A stretch of 64,000 bases of DNA from contig NZ_STGQ01000001.1 in NCBI RefSeq assembly GCF_004916975.1, forward strand, positions 3,465,674-3,529,673, read 5' to 3'. Source of the stretch: Paenibacillus dokdonensis (GTDB lineage: Bacteria > Bacillota > Bacilli > Paenibacillales > Paenibacillaceae). Under the pieces are notes generated by a model. The model saw only the letters and a list, made by a program, of their open reading frames with translations, was not told the origin of the DNA and made no database searches. Below are positions 52,604 to 62,500 of this stretch, piece by piece (position 1 is the stretch's first letter; every line of letters starts with the position of its first letter). The position numbers were made by a program, and so were the translations under genes.

Positions 52604-52849
52604 TTATTCTTCTACAAGCTCAACTTTGAGGCCGTGTTTTGCAAACACTTCCTGCATAGCCGCTTTAGCCTCATCCGCATCCGGTCCATGAACATGAAGC
52701 TCATAGCCTTTATTGCTAACAAGGGTCGTAAACAAACCCAGAATGCTCTTTACATCAATGTACTTGTTGTCAGCCTGAAGCACGATTGACGAAGTAAACT
52801 GGCCCGCCGTTTGGGCGATTTCCACAACAGCTGCATTATTACTGGACAT
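52604..52849 (-). CDS. HPr-like protein lacking the phospho-histidine
   Basis: An 81-residue HPr-fold protein. NKYIDVKSILGLFTTLVSNKG matches the regulatory Ser46 region of HPr, so the target Ser (Ser35 here) is kept. The first beta strand and the active-site loop HARPA are missing: the protein begins MSSNNAAVVEIAQTAGQF, which aligns just after that loop. It cannot pass phosphate in the PTS. The start is firm: GGAGGG lies seven bases before the ATG. A Crh-like, regulation-only role is possible. It is not linked to other PTS genes. Confidence 0.82.
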   Translation of the reverse strand: MSSNNAAVVEIAQTAGQFTSSIVLQADNKYIDVKSILGLFTTLVSNKGYELHVHGPDADEAKAAMQEVFAKHGLKVELVEE

Positions 52850-52956
52850 AGTGATCCCTCCGTAGCTTTGATATCAGGTATAATATCATTTTACCACTAT
52901 CATGATACATTGAATCCGCTTTCCGGCGCAAGGGATTTCTATGTTATTTTTGTAGA

Positions 52957-54072
52957 TTAAACCAATTGGTCTGGATTCAGGCCTTTCAGCTCATCAATAA
53001 CGAAATTACCGTCTTTGCGGATCAACACATCGTCAAAATAGATTTCGCCGCCGCCGTAATCCGGACGCTGGATCAAAACGATATCCCAGTGAATGGACGA
53101 ACGGTTGCCATTGTCGCAATCCTCATATGCCTGTCCTGGTGTGAAGTGAATGCTACCCGCGATTTTCTCGTCGAACAGAATATCCTTCATCGGGTGCAAA
53201 ATATACGGGTTAAAGCCGATGGCAAACTCTCCGATATAACGCGCACCTTCATCGGAATCGAGAATTTGGTTCAGACGCTCGGTTTCGTTGCTTGTAGCTT
53301 CGACAATTTTGCCGTCTTTGAAAGTAAATTTAATATTTTCAAAGGTAATCCCCTGGTAAACCGTACTTGAATTGTAGCTGATCGTACCATTAACGGAGTC
53401 ACGAACAGGAGCGCTGTACACTTCACCGTCAGGAATATTTTTCTCGCCGGCGCATTTAGTCGCACCGATGTTTTTGATTGAGAAGCTGAGATCTGTTCCA
53501 GGTCCCACAATACGGACTTTATCCGTTTTTCTCATCAGCTCGGCAAGAGGATCCTGTGCCTTGTCCATTTTGGCATAATCCAGATTGCACACATCAAAAT
53601 AGAAGTCCTCAAAAGCTTCAGTGCTCTTATTGGACAATTGTGCCATACTTGCATTCGGATAGCGGAGTACGACCCATTTCGTATGGTTTACGCGTTGTCC
53701 ACTGTGAACAGGGTGGTTGTACAGCGTGTTATACAAACGCATTTTTTCATCCGGCACATCAGACAGATCATTCACGTTTTCACCGGCACGGATACCGATG
53801 TAGCAGTCCATTTTTTTCATACGTTCCAGATCAAGCTCGCCCCATGTCTTTACCATTTCTTCTGTAGCATTCATGAGCATGGCGCGCTGAACCGAACGGT
53901 CCGTCAACTCGACAAACGGATTACCTCCGCGTTTATGTATCTCTTCGATAACCGCTTTTAGCAAGTCGCGCTCATTACCGATCATTTCGACCAGAACATT
54001 TTCACCCGGCTGAACGTTTACTGAATAGCCCACCAGATTTTCCGCAAGCTTCTTAATTCTTGGATCACGCAT
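52957..54072 (-). CDS. M29-family metal aminopeptidase (AmpS/PepS)
   Basis: A 371-residue zinc or cobalt aminopeptidase. Metal and catalytic residues are visible in GEFAIGFNP, GSIHFTPGQAYED and SSIHWDIVLI, with the N-terminal domain from MRDPRIKKLAENLVGYSV. It trims N-terminal residues from peptides in the cytosol. No neighbours in an evident operon. Confidence 0.92.
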   Translation of the reverse strand: MRDPRIKKLAENLVGYSVNVQPGENVLVEMIGNERDLLKAVIEEIHKRGGNPFVELTDRSVQRAMLMNATEEMVKTWGELDLERMKKMDCYIGIRAGENVNDLSDVPDEKMRLYNTLYNHPVHSGQRVNHTKWVVLRYPNASMAQLSNKSTEAFEDFYFDVCNLDYAKMDKAQDPLAELMRKTDKVRIVGPGTDLSFSIKNIGATKCAGEKNIPDGEVYSAPVRDSVNGTISYNSSTVYQGITFENIKFTFKDGKIVEATSNETERLNQILDSDEGARYIGEFAIGFNPYILHPMKDILFDEKIAGSIHFTPGQAYEDCDNGNRSSIHWDIVLIQRPDYGGGEIYFDDVLIRKDGNFVIDELKGLNPDQLV

Positions 54073-54185
54073 ATGTCTATTCCTCCCAAACCCCGCACAA
54101 ATACTTTTTTGAACAAAGGTTAATTTAGTCGTCTTCTATTGTAGCACTTTCTACCCGCTCCAGTCAGCCGAAAACCAAGAAAACC

Positions 54186-55016
54186 TCACGGACTAAAAGA
54201 GACGTCATTCACCAGTGTTTCCTCCTCCTCCTGGTTGTGAAGATTAAGATAGCGGATCACACTTTCAGAGGAAAGCTTAACGGGGAAACCGGTCTTTTTA
54301 TCAATCGTTAAATAGTAGACCATTCCTACCTCCGAATGATCCAGCATTTGTTTGAGCTGTGTGTCCCCTTTATTCCACACATCAGCCAACTGCCGCTTTT
54401 CTTGCGCGGAGCCCGCTTGCCCCCCTGTATCCGCCTGCTGCCGGATCATTCCCATTTCCGCTTCCAGCTGCTCTGACAGCCATTGTCTGGCCGCTGCAGG
54501 CTCAAGTTCGATACGCAGCACTTTCGTACCTCGGGCAGCCCCAGAAGCCTCTTTCATTCGCTTAGGCAAGCGGCTGACCGCATCCAGCTGTGCCAAAGGG
54601 TTAAACCGGGCCAAGGATGAATTAAGCGTGGTACTGCCTTCACTGAACAAATGCACCCACTGCCCATCCTGACGACGGAATCCGGACTCGGCCGCATGGA
54701 CATTCTTGATATTCACCGGTTTAGAAGTCTTTACTTCGGCAGGCTGGGAAGGAAGCATGCTTCGGATTGTCAGTTTGTCATGTTCAGTTAATGTTCCTTC
54801 ATAAGAAAGGCTTTCCCGGAATCCCTTCTTCGACTGCGTGCGTACTGCAGCTTCCCCGTTGAATGTAAAAGAGTCCTTTCCAGCCAGTCCGCCGAGCGTC
54901 TGTTTGAACCATTCCTCCGGATTTCTATCGTTTTGCAGCAGGCTGCAGCCTGTTAAATAAAGGCTCATCCACAGCAAGGCAGCCATGCTGCGGCAAATTT
55001 TACGTTTTTTCATCAT
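54186..55016 (-). CDS. Putative lipoprotein of unknown function
   Basis: A 276-residue secreted lipoprotein: basic N-terminus MMKKRKICRS, hydrophobic stretch and lipobox LTGC (Cys about 24). The rest has DSFTFNGEAAVRTQ and VYYLTIDKKTGFPVKLSS, a pattern like the LppX/LolA-type lipid-carrying beta sheets of Bacillus proteins such as YcdA/YpmB neighbours; this is only an impression. AGAGGT precedes the ATG at 55016. It follows the diguanylate cyclase in the opposite sense of reading order (downstream of it, after the terminator). Confidence 0.75.
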   Translation of the reverse strand: MMKKRKICRSMAALLWMSLYLTGCSLLQNDRNPEEWFKQTLGGLAGKDSFTFNGEAAVRTQSKKGFRESLSYEGTLTEHDKLTIRSMLPSQPAEVKTSKPVNIKNVHAAESGFRRQDGQWVHLFSEGSTTLNSSLARFNPLAQLDAVSRLPKRMKEASGAARGTKVLRIELEPAAARQWLSEQLEAEMGMIRQQADTGGQAGSAQEKRQLADVWNKGDTQLKQMLDHSEVGMVYYLTIDKKTGFPVKLSSESVIRYLNLHNQEEEETLVNDVSFSP

Positions 55017-55086
55017 GTCATACCTCTTTAGAAACATTTTGCCTTAGGCTTGCCTGCCATCTGCGCAATTATGCACTTATAAGCAG

Positions 55087-55122
55087 AAAAAAAGAGTGCC
55101 TGTATCCAGTACAGATCACTCT
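55087..55122 (-). terminator. Intrinsic terminator after the diguanylate cyclase
   Basis: Minus strand AGAGTG-CTGT ... ACAG-CACTCT then seven T. Confidence 0.88.
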
Positions 55123-55124
55123 AA

Positions 55125-57113
55125 TTATTCATTCATATTTTCAATTTGAATCTGATTGCGGCCGCTGTTTTTAGCACGGTATAAAGCCATGTCAGCCCGG
55201 TAAAAGAGACTGTCCACGCTGACCTGTTCATCCATGATGCACCATTCAGCGATCCCGCTCGAAACGGTCACACCCGGATCCGTTTCTTGAGCTACCCTTG
55301 ACCGAATGACCTCGGCCACCTTCATCGCCTGGTGAACGCCCATCTGCGGCAGATATACGGCTAGCTCCTCTCCGCCCCAGCGCGCGGGAATATCCTCAGG
55401 CCTAATGGAGGTCTTCACAATCTCGCTGACCTGCTTAAGGATCTTATCGCCCTTTTGATGTCCGTAGGTATCATTCACCTGCTTGAACTGGTCAATGTCT
55501 ACGACGATCAGAGAACCGCAAAAATCGTTCGTCTGGTAATCCTGGATCGCTTCATCCAGGTAATGGCGGGCATACATATCCGTCAGCATGTCCCGGTTTG
55601 CCATCCGCCTCAGCTCCGCATGCAGAAGAGCGTTGCTTACTGACAGACCGATATGACTCGCGAGCGTTTGAAGGAGCCGGTAGTTATCGTAGGAAAAGAA
55701 ATGCGGGCTGCGATGTGTCAGCAAAATCGCCCCCATAACCTTTCCGTTTACCGTCAGCGGTGTTGCAATTAGAGATTGGGATCCGGTAACTTCCATCAGT
55801 TTGGAGGATACTTTGGTGTTCAAATGATAGTCCGACAAAATGACCGGCTCTTTTTTCTCGAACACAAGACCGCCAAAACCATAATCCCTGTTGAAAATAT
55901 CTTTTGAAAGCGACGGCACGTTGCAGGACATAACCTCAAGCATATTGCGCTCTTCATTGTACTGGAGAAAGCAGCTGTAGTCCGCATTAAAAATATTCAG
56001 AAGCTCTTCATTGGCAAACTGGTAGATATCAGAAAGCTGAAGGCTCTGGTTTAGCCGTTGCGTCAGTTCATTGATCAGCCGAAGCTCATGTATCAATAGA
56101 TTGGATTGCTCGTACAGCTTCGCATTTTCAAAAGCATTTCCCGCCGTGTCGATCATCATCGTAATCAGCTGCAGATCAAGATCATCCTTAAGCTCCCGCG
56201 TCATTTTCAAATGAAATACGCCGTAAATCCCCTGCTTGCCTCCAAGCGGTATGCTCATTTCCACATAATCCTCTTTACCGGGTTCCTTGCAGTCCTGAAT
56301 CATAAGGCGTCCGTCCATAAAAGCACGTACACTTATGTCCTCGCCCCAGGGATGAAACACCAATGGTTTGACTTTCGGATTGCTGTGCTGATGATCCTGG
56401 GACATTAATAGACTGAGCTGGATGGACGGATACAGCATGGCAATACTGTCGAGCACCTCTGTAAGCACGGTATCCACATCAATCTGATCATGCATGCGCT
56501 GCATAATTTGAAAAAGAATCGACCTTCTGCTTGCTTCTCGTTCGGTATTCTTTTGAATCTTCATGACATCGGAGACAAATATGTATTCATAACGCCTGAA
56601 AAAACAGGAATGATAATGCAGCGCTGTCGCTTCGATCGCATCCAGCCCGGAACTGTCTGAAATATGCCTCGGCAGCAAACATGCCAGTACAGAGATCACC
56701 AGCTGCCCGCTGCGTGACAAGATTGGAACCATACAAAGAACCTGTCCAGTAAGCATCGGATAGTCGGCATGCTCTATCACGTCATAGACCAGTTCATGGG
56801 ACTGCAAACAGTGCTGAAGAAGCCCCGCATGCGGTCCTTCCAGCAGCGAATATACCGTCTCCTCTCCAGAGGTATACGCTCCCTCATGATCAATCATTGC
56901 CCACTTCGAATGCTTCGATAGAGGCAGAGAGCCGGTTTCCTTTCGCCAATCCACAAAGGACTGCTGAAGAACCTCACGGACGTAAGGTAGGTCATATTGG
57001 GAAATATCCATCTCCTTCAGCCATAAATCAGAAGACTCGCTAGGAGACGCCACCTCAATATTTGTCTGAAATAAACTTTGATGTCTGGAAAAATCCTGTT
57101 GATGTTCTGACAT
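55125..57113 (-). CDS. GAF-GGDEF diguanylate cyclase
   Basis: Makes c-di-GMP. 662 residues: an N-terminal sensory region without membrane segments, two GAF-like parts (about 210-330 and 345-490), then a GGDEF domain. The active site reads RWGGEELAVYLP (GGEEL), and RPED sits exactly five residues before it, the inhibitory I-site RxxD, so product feedback is expected. LTDMYARHYLDEAI and VVDIDQFKQVNDTYGH fit an active enzyme. No EAL or HD-GYP domain. It could feed the polysaccharide locus at the left edge, but no c-di-GMP receptor is visible there. Confidence 0.92.
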   Translation of the reverse strand: MSEHQQDFSRHQSLFQTNIEVASPSESSDLWLKEMDISQYDLPYVREVLQQSFVDWRKETGSLPLSKHSKWAMIDHEGAYTSGEETVYSLLEGPHAGLLQHCLQSHELVYDVIEHADYPMLTGQVLCMVPILSRSGQLVISVLACLLPRHISDSSGLDAIEATALHYHSCFFRRYEYIFVSDVMKIQKNTEREASRRSILFQIMQRMHDQIDVDTVLTEVLDSIAMLYPSIQLSLLMSQDHQHSNPKVKPLVFHPWGEDISVRAFMDGRLMIQDCKEPGKEDYVEMSIPLGGKQGIYGVFHLKMTRELKDDLDLQLITMMIDTAGNAFENAKLYEQSNLLIHELRLINELTQRLNQSLQLSDIYQFANEELLNIFNADYSCFLQYNEERNMLEVMSCNVPSLSKDIFNRDYGFGGLVFEKKEPVILSDYHLNTKVSSKLMEVTGSQSLIATPLTVNGKVMGAILLTHRSPHFFSYDNYRLLQTLASHIGLSVSNALLHAELRRMANRDMLTDMYARHYLDEAIQDYQTNDFCGSLIVVDIDQFKQVNDTYGHQKGDKILKQVSEIVKTSIRPEDIPARWGGEELAVYLPQMGVHQAMKVAEVIRSRVAQETDPGVTVSSGIAEWCIMDEQVSVDSLFYRADMALYRAKNSGRNQIQIENMNE

Positions 57114-57389
57114 AAGCAGGCGCTCCTTTACACCGTGTTAAAAGGTGTCTTGCACGGCACCATTCGATCGGAATAAAATATGAACTCATTGAATCACGAG
57201 CAGACTTTAGACTCATATATCTTAATCTTTATTTTCGCATTCAAAAAAGCTTAATTTCATTGATGTTTTAATAATCTTATTCTACTCTCTTCAAACTAAT
57301 TTTGCATCAATATTTCAGAGATTCGTCCTACTTTTTTGGGTCCAAAGCCCTATCGACAAAATTAGACGTTTCTCGATATTTATCAGGAC

Positions 57390-57417
57390 TTGACTTCACC
57401 CTTGCTTTTCGTATAAA
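57390..57417 (+). promoter_or_regulatory. Promoter of rpsD
   Basis: TTGACT (57390-57395), 16-base spacer, TATAAA (57412-57417). Confidence 0.78.
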
Positions 57418-57423
57418 ATCTAT

Positions 57424-57617
57424 TGTTGAACAAGACTGTTAGACAGTCTGAAATTTGGGCGTAACGTTGTGTCACCCTCACGTGGTTTGTTACTGATTGA
57501 ACAGCGGCTGAACTTTTCTCTCAGGTGCCTTGCCGATAAGGCTAGCACAATCAACTTACCCGGCGCAAATAGAGCCCTACTTCACAATTATTTGAAATTA
57601 AAGGAGTCTACTATAAC
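57424..57617 (+). ncRNA. rpsD leader RNA (probable S4 autoregulatory leader)
   Basis: About 190 bases of untranslated RNA lie between the promoter and rpsD. In Bacillus the rpsD leader binds S4 and represses its own translation. Self-complementary segments are present (for example GACTGTTAGACAGTC near 57432), but I did not establish the S4 pseudoknot, so this rests on position and length. Confidence 0.5.
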
Positions 57618-58217
57618 ATGGCACGTTACACTGGTCCTAAATTTAAATTGAGTCGCCGTCTGGGCATCTCCCTGAGCGGTACTGGCAAAGAATTGAAGCG
57701 TCCTTTTCCTCCAGGACAACATGGTGCTAACCAACGGAGAAAAGTAAGCAACTACGGTATGCAGCTCGCTGAAAAACAAAAACTGCGTCATATGTACGGT
57801 TTGGGTGAAAAGCAGTTCAGCACCCTCTTCCACAGAGCACAACAAATGCAAGGTATCGCTGGTGAGAACTTCATGTTCCTGCTGGAAAGCCGCCTGGACA
57901 ACCTCGTTTACCGTCTTGGCTTCGCTCACTCCCGTGCAGGCTCACGTCAGCTGGTATCCCACGGTCACGTCACTGTAAACGGCAAAAAGGTTGACATTGC
58001 TTCTTACATGGTGAACACTGGGGACGTAATCGGCCTTCGTGAAAGAAGCCGCAGCCTTTCTTCTATTAAAGAAGCTTTGGAAAACCGCAGCCATCTTCCA
58101 GGCTACCTGGAATATAATGATACAGCTTTGGAAGGCAAATTTATCCGTTTGCCTGAACGTTCTGAGCTTTCCCAAGATATCGACGAAAAACAAATCGTCG
58201 AATTCTACAACCGTTAA
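57618..58217 (+). CDS. rpsD: 30S ribosomal protein S4
   Basis: Primary-binding 30S protein that nucleates 16S folding. 199 residues: [16 protein letters not shown], the zinc-free N-terminus, and the S4 RNA-binding domain with [38 protein letters not shown] precedes the ATG. Monocistronic, with its own promoter, leader and terminator, and convergent with the tyrS remnant as in Bacillus. Confidence 0.98.
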   Translation: MARYTGPKFKLSRRLGISLSGTGKELKRPFPPGQHGANQRRKVSNYGMQLAEKQKLRHMYGLGEKQFSTLFHRAQQMQGIAGENFMFLLESRLDNLVYRLGFAHSRAGSRQLVSHGHVTVNGKKVDIASYMVNTGDVIGLRERSRSLSSIKEALENRSHLPGYLEYNDTALEGKFIRLPERSELSQDIDEKQIVEFYNR

Positions 58218-58231
58218 TCGTTACTTTAAAC

Positions 58232-58262
58232 AAATCCCGGAACCTTTGGTTCCGGGATTTTT
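58232..58262 (+). terminator. Intrinsic terminator of rpsD
   Basis: AAATCCCGGAACC and GGTTCCGGGATTT with a short loop and T-run; it can also serve the opposite strand weakly. Confidence 0.92.
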
Positions 58263-58296
58263 GCCGTCTATGATTGATTTATTGCATTATGAGCAA

Positions 58297-59096
58297 TTAA
58301 CCCAATTTAATTTTTGCAAATTTCCGTTTACCGGATTGAATAACATCACCATCCTGCAGCATTACTTCCACGTTAGGATCCTCCAGCTTCACTTCATTCA
58401 GCCTGACTGCTCCCTGCTGGATGCTGCGTCTCGCCTCCGCATTAGATACAGCAAAACCTAACAAAGTCAGCAGCCTGATCAGGCGTACTTTTCCATTTTC
58501 GAACTCTCCGGCGGAAATGACATGCTCTTCAATATCTTCCGGAAGGGACCGCCGCTGGAATACCGTCACAAAATGCTGCTGGGCTGCCTCTGCCGCTTCC
58601 ATTCCATGATACATACGGACAAATGTGGCAGCTAGACGCATTTTTGCATCACGCGGATGTACGTTTCCATCAACTAATCCCTGCTTCAGCTCAGACAGTT
58701 CTTCGTGGGTCAGATCTGTCGCAAGCTCGTAGTATTTCAGCATCAGCTCATCCGGTACGGACATCGCCTTACCATAAATTTCATTCGGCTCCTCATCGAT
58801 CCCGATATAATTGCCAAGGCTCTTACTCATCTTCTGAACGCCATCTATGCCTTCAAGCAGCGGAAGCGTAACTACGATTTGCGCTTCCACACCGTATTCC
58901 TTCTGAAGTGTACGTCCCATCAGCAGATTGAAGGTCTGGTCTGTGCCGCCAAGCTCGATATCCGCGTTACCACAGATTTCAACAGCTTTTTCTTAAGCCC
59001 CTCTTCAGGAATAATATCTACGGTTCCCCTAGAAATTACCGCTAGCTGTTTTTCAACCAGTTGCTGCTGCTTTCGTGATAATTCTTCCCGCTTCAT
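58297..59096 (-). pseudogene. tyrS: Tyrosyl-tRNA synthetase remnant with internal deletion and frameshift
   Basis: The ATG at 59096, with GGAGG upstream, opens a TyrRS N-terminus (MKREELSRKQQQ ... [15 protein letters not shown]). After about 42 codons the reading jumps into [18 protein letters not shown] in another frame. The first frame stops soon after. The rest is normal: [11 protein letters not shown] loop and C-terminal S4-like RNA-binding domain ending in the family tail. Missing are about 140-150 residues with the HIGH-type ATP site and most of the tyrosine pocket, so no active enzyme can result. The 207-residue ORF from 58920 is only the C-terminal part. A second TyrRS gene elsewhere is expected. 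Confidence 0.85.
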
Positions 59097-59133
59097 CTTT
59101 CATTCCTCCAGTGCTATTCCTGTATTTAAACGC

Positions 59134-59402
59134 AAAAAAGCTCCTTCTCATCCCAAGGGACGAGAAGGAGCACTCGCGTTACCACCCTAATTAAAGCTGT
59201 CTCAAGACAGATTTCACTTCATTCCTATAACGGATCTTACATCCGGTACCGGACTACTAACGATCAAACCGCGTTCCTCCGTATGGCTCAAGACGGTAAT
59301 TCAACAGGAATAGCTGCCGGTTTACACCACCCACCGGATCTCTGACAAAGCAAATAACCTGTCTATTGAGTCTTTCTGTGCCTTTTACGATATGAACTTT
59401 AG
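59134..59402 (-). ncRNA. T-box riboswitch (tyrosine) upstream of tyrS
   Basis: About 270 bases with T-box landmarks in order: AGAGA bulge and the GGTGTAAACCGG apical region of Stem I, a candidate UAC specifier (59296-59298, in GAATTACC), the T-box proper GGGTGGTAACGCG (near 59173-59188), and the terminator stem GCTCCTTCTC/GAGAAGGAGC (59140-59171) with six T. Uncharged tRNA-Tyr would favour the antiterminator. The control region looks intact although the gene it controls is broken. Confidence 0.9.
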
Positions 59403-59407
59403 CATTA

Positions 59408-59437
59408 TCTATAACATATGCGCTTAAAATATGTCAA
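59408..59437 (-). promoter_or_regulatory. Promoter of the tyrS T-box transcript
   Basis: Minus strand TTGACA (59437-59432), 18-base spacer, TATAGA (59413-59408). Confidence 0.7.
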
Positions 59438-59493
59438 ATATTCTAAAAAAAAGCCCTCATTCGTTCCCTGCATTCAAAAGCCGCAAATTATGC

Positions 59494-59499
59494 TATAAT
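59494..59499 (+). promoter_or_regulatory. Extended -10 promoter of the PBP gene
   Basis: TGCTATAAT gives TG-N-TATAAT; the -35 (CATTCA) is poor, as is common for extended -10 promoters. Transcription would start about 25 bases before the ATG. Confidence 0.6.
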
Positions 59500-59528
59500 A
59501 GTTCCGTTAAAAGGAGGAACGCACGCGA

Positions 59529-62500
59529 ATGGTTGAAAATAACAATAAAAAACCTGATAAACAGCCTGCCCCGAGGCGCCAACGATCCTATGCCCGGATA
59601 ATCGGTCTCGTTATTCTCTGGCTGCTTGTCGTTGGTCTAATGGGGGCCCTGTTTGCTGGCGGCGCCGCCATGGGTTATGTCACTTCCATCGTGAAGGATG
59701 ACCCCGTCCGCTCAAGAGCTCTGATTGACCAAAAAATGAGTGAAAACTCCATTACAAGCTTCGCGTATTTTCGCGATCAGACAACACCTATCGGTCAGAT
59801 TCGTACGGACGAAGACAGACGTCCTGTGGAATACAAGCAGATTCCAACTACAGTCATCAATGCGGTTGTTTCTATAGAGGACAACAACTTTTTCAATCAT
59901 AATGGTGTGGATTTGAAGGGCACGCTGCGTGCCGTCAAACAAAAGGTACTGAAGGAATCCGTGCAAACGGGCGGCAGTACATTGACACAACAGCTGGCCA
60001 GACGGGTCTTTCTGAATCTAGACAAGACCGATGACCGCAAGTTCAAAGAGATTTTACTCTCACTACGGCTCGAGAGATTTATGACGAAAGATGAAATTTT
60101 AACTGCATATCTTAATAAGGTTCCTTTCGGAAAAGGCTCCAGCGGATACAATCTGTACGGAATAAAAGCGGCTGCAAAAGGCATTTTCAATGTGAATGAT
60201 TTAAGCAAGCTTAACATTGCAGAGGCTGCCTATCTCGCTGGTCTCCCTCAGCTTCCAACCAAATACTCCGCCTACAATTCCAAAGGCGAATTCAATCCGG
60301 ATGCCTTCAAGCGGGCCCTGGATCGCCAGCATCTCGTGCTGCGGCGTATGAAGGAGGAGAACAAAATTACGGAAGCTCAGTACACGGAAGCCTTGGCTTT
60401 TGATATCCGCAAAGCACTGGCTCCGCGAACGGAAAAGGCATATGCCACCTTCCCGTACCTGATGATGGAAACAGAGCGTGAAGCTTCGGAAATTCTCATG
60501 GAGCTCAATAACAAAGAAGCCAGCAAGAATCAAATCGATCAGACCGGGAAGGAAGACACCAGTGATCAGCTCGAAGCCGCCAATCAGCAGTTGAAGACCG
60601 GTGGATATCGTGTGTATACCACGATCGACAAGCGAGTTTACAGTTCTATGCATAAGATTGGCGAAAACAAGGATAACTTTGGCCCGGACAGCAAAACAAA
60701 AGGTCCGGAGCAGACAGCTGCCATGATGATCGACAATAAAACCGGTGCGATCCTGGGTATGCTGGAGGGCCGGGATTTCAACAAAGAGCAAATGAACTAT
60801 GCTACGCAGATGATCAGACAACCAGGCTCAACGATGAAACCGATTGCGGCATACCTGCCTGCGATTGAATCCGGAGCCATTCAGCCTGCAAGTATCCTGG
60901 ACGATGCACCGATCATTTTAAAGGACTACCAGAAAGGCTTCCATATCCCGAAAAACTCGACTGCGGGCTACAGCGGCTTGATGACAGCACGAACTGCCCT
61001 CAATAAATCGGTGAATACCGTTGCATTGAAGCTGTTCAATAACGTCGTCGGGATCGACAATGCCTGGGCCTTTGCCAAGAAGGTCGGCATCAACACCATT
61101 CAAAAAGAAGACTACTCGGCATCGACGGGGGTTCTGGGCGGTTTGAAATATGGTGTAACGGTCGAGGATCTAACCAATGCATATAGTTCCATCGCCAATC
61201 AAGGGACGTTCAACGATGCCTACATGATCGAGAAAATCGTTGATTCAAACGGCAACATCGTATATCAGCATGAAACCAAACCCGTGCAGGCATTTTCCAA
61301 GCAAACCGCTTACCTGATGACGGATATGCTGCGCACGGTTATTACGGACGGTACGGGCAGTACAGTCCGGGACACATACAAGCACTTCAAAACGATACCG
61401 ATCGTTGGGAAAACAGGCTCTACCCAAAACTATGCGGACGTGTGGTTTATGGGCTTCTCGCCTGACGTTACGCTTGGCGTATGGGTAGGCTACAAGGAAC
61501 CGGTCAATACGCTGACAAGCAAGCCGGCCAAAAAACGCGCACAATCCATATGGGCGCTCATTATGAATGAAGTCGCGGATAAAGAACCCGATTTATTCAA
61601 AACAGCGAAGTTTGAAAAGCCAGATGGCATCGTATCCAAAACGGTTTCCGCCTATAGCGGTAAGCTTCCAACATCCTTAACAGATAAATTTGTTACAGAT
61701 CTCTTTAATATTAAATATGTTCCTAAAGATAGTGATGATGGAATCGCGAAAGCCAAGTATATCACGTATAACGGAGTCAACTATATACCGAAGGATGAAA
61801 CGCCAGACGATATGCTAAAGGAAAAAGTCGTCGTCAAACGTGAAAAACCGATTCAGGAACTCATCAAAGAGCTTGAAGCAGCATTCGCTAAAATGCGCGG
61901 TGGGCATGAACCTTTATCAACCTATATTCCGCGTGATGCCGGTGAAGATATGCCGACCGACATTGATCCTCGAGTAGACGACGGAAGCGCCCCTACGGCT
62001 CCTTCAAACGTCAGAATGACTCTGAATGGCAGTAAGGCGAGCATTACCTTCAGTCCGTCTGGTCAGGCTGATGTTGTCGGCTACAGGTTGTACCGCTCCC
62101 AGAACGGCGGTTCCTTCCAAAATACAGGAAGTGTCGTGCTTACAGGCAATGCGTACAACTTTAGTAATGCTGCTGATTCAGGTTCAAGCTTCTATGTCAC
62201 TGCTGTGGATGTCGCAGGCAAAGAGTCTGCACCAAGTGCGACCGTCAACAGTCAGGGCAGCGGAAATATCGATCTACCTGGAGATATTGGAGATCCTTCC
62301 AATCCAGGTGATCTCGATCCAGGTACAGATATTCCGGGTATTCCGGATGGGGGTGACCCAGGGCAAGGACCTGTAGCCGTTCCCTCCTCTCCAACAGCGC
62401 TGCAAATAGCACCGCTAGATAACGGAATTCTGTTCCAGTGGAATCCTGCACGTCCTGAGGACATGGTTACGGCATATAACGTTTCATACAGTGAAAAACC

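Noticed and set aside
58297..58920. 207-residue ORF as an independent S4-domain protein
   Set aside because: It is the C-terminal half of TyrRS with KMSKS and tail; the true N-terminus, promoter and T-box lie upstream, so it is a pseudogene fragment.
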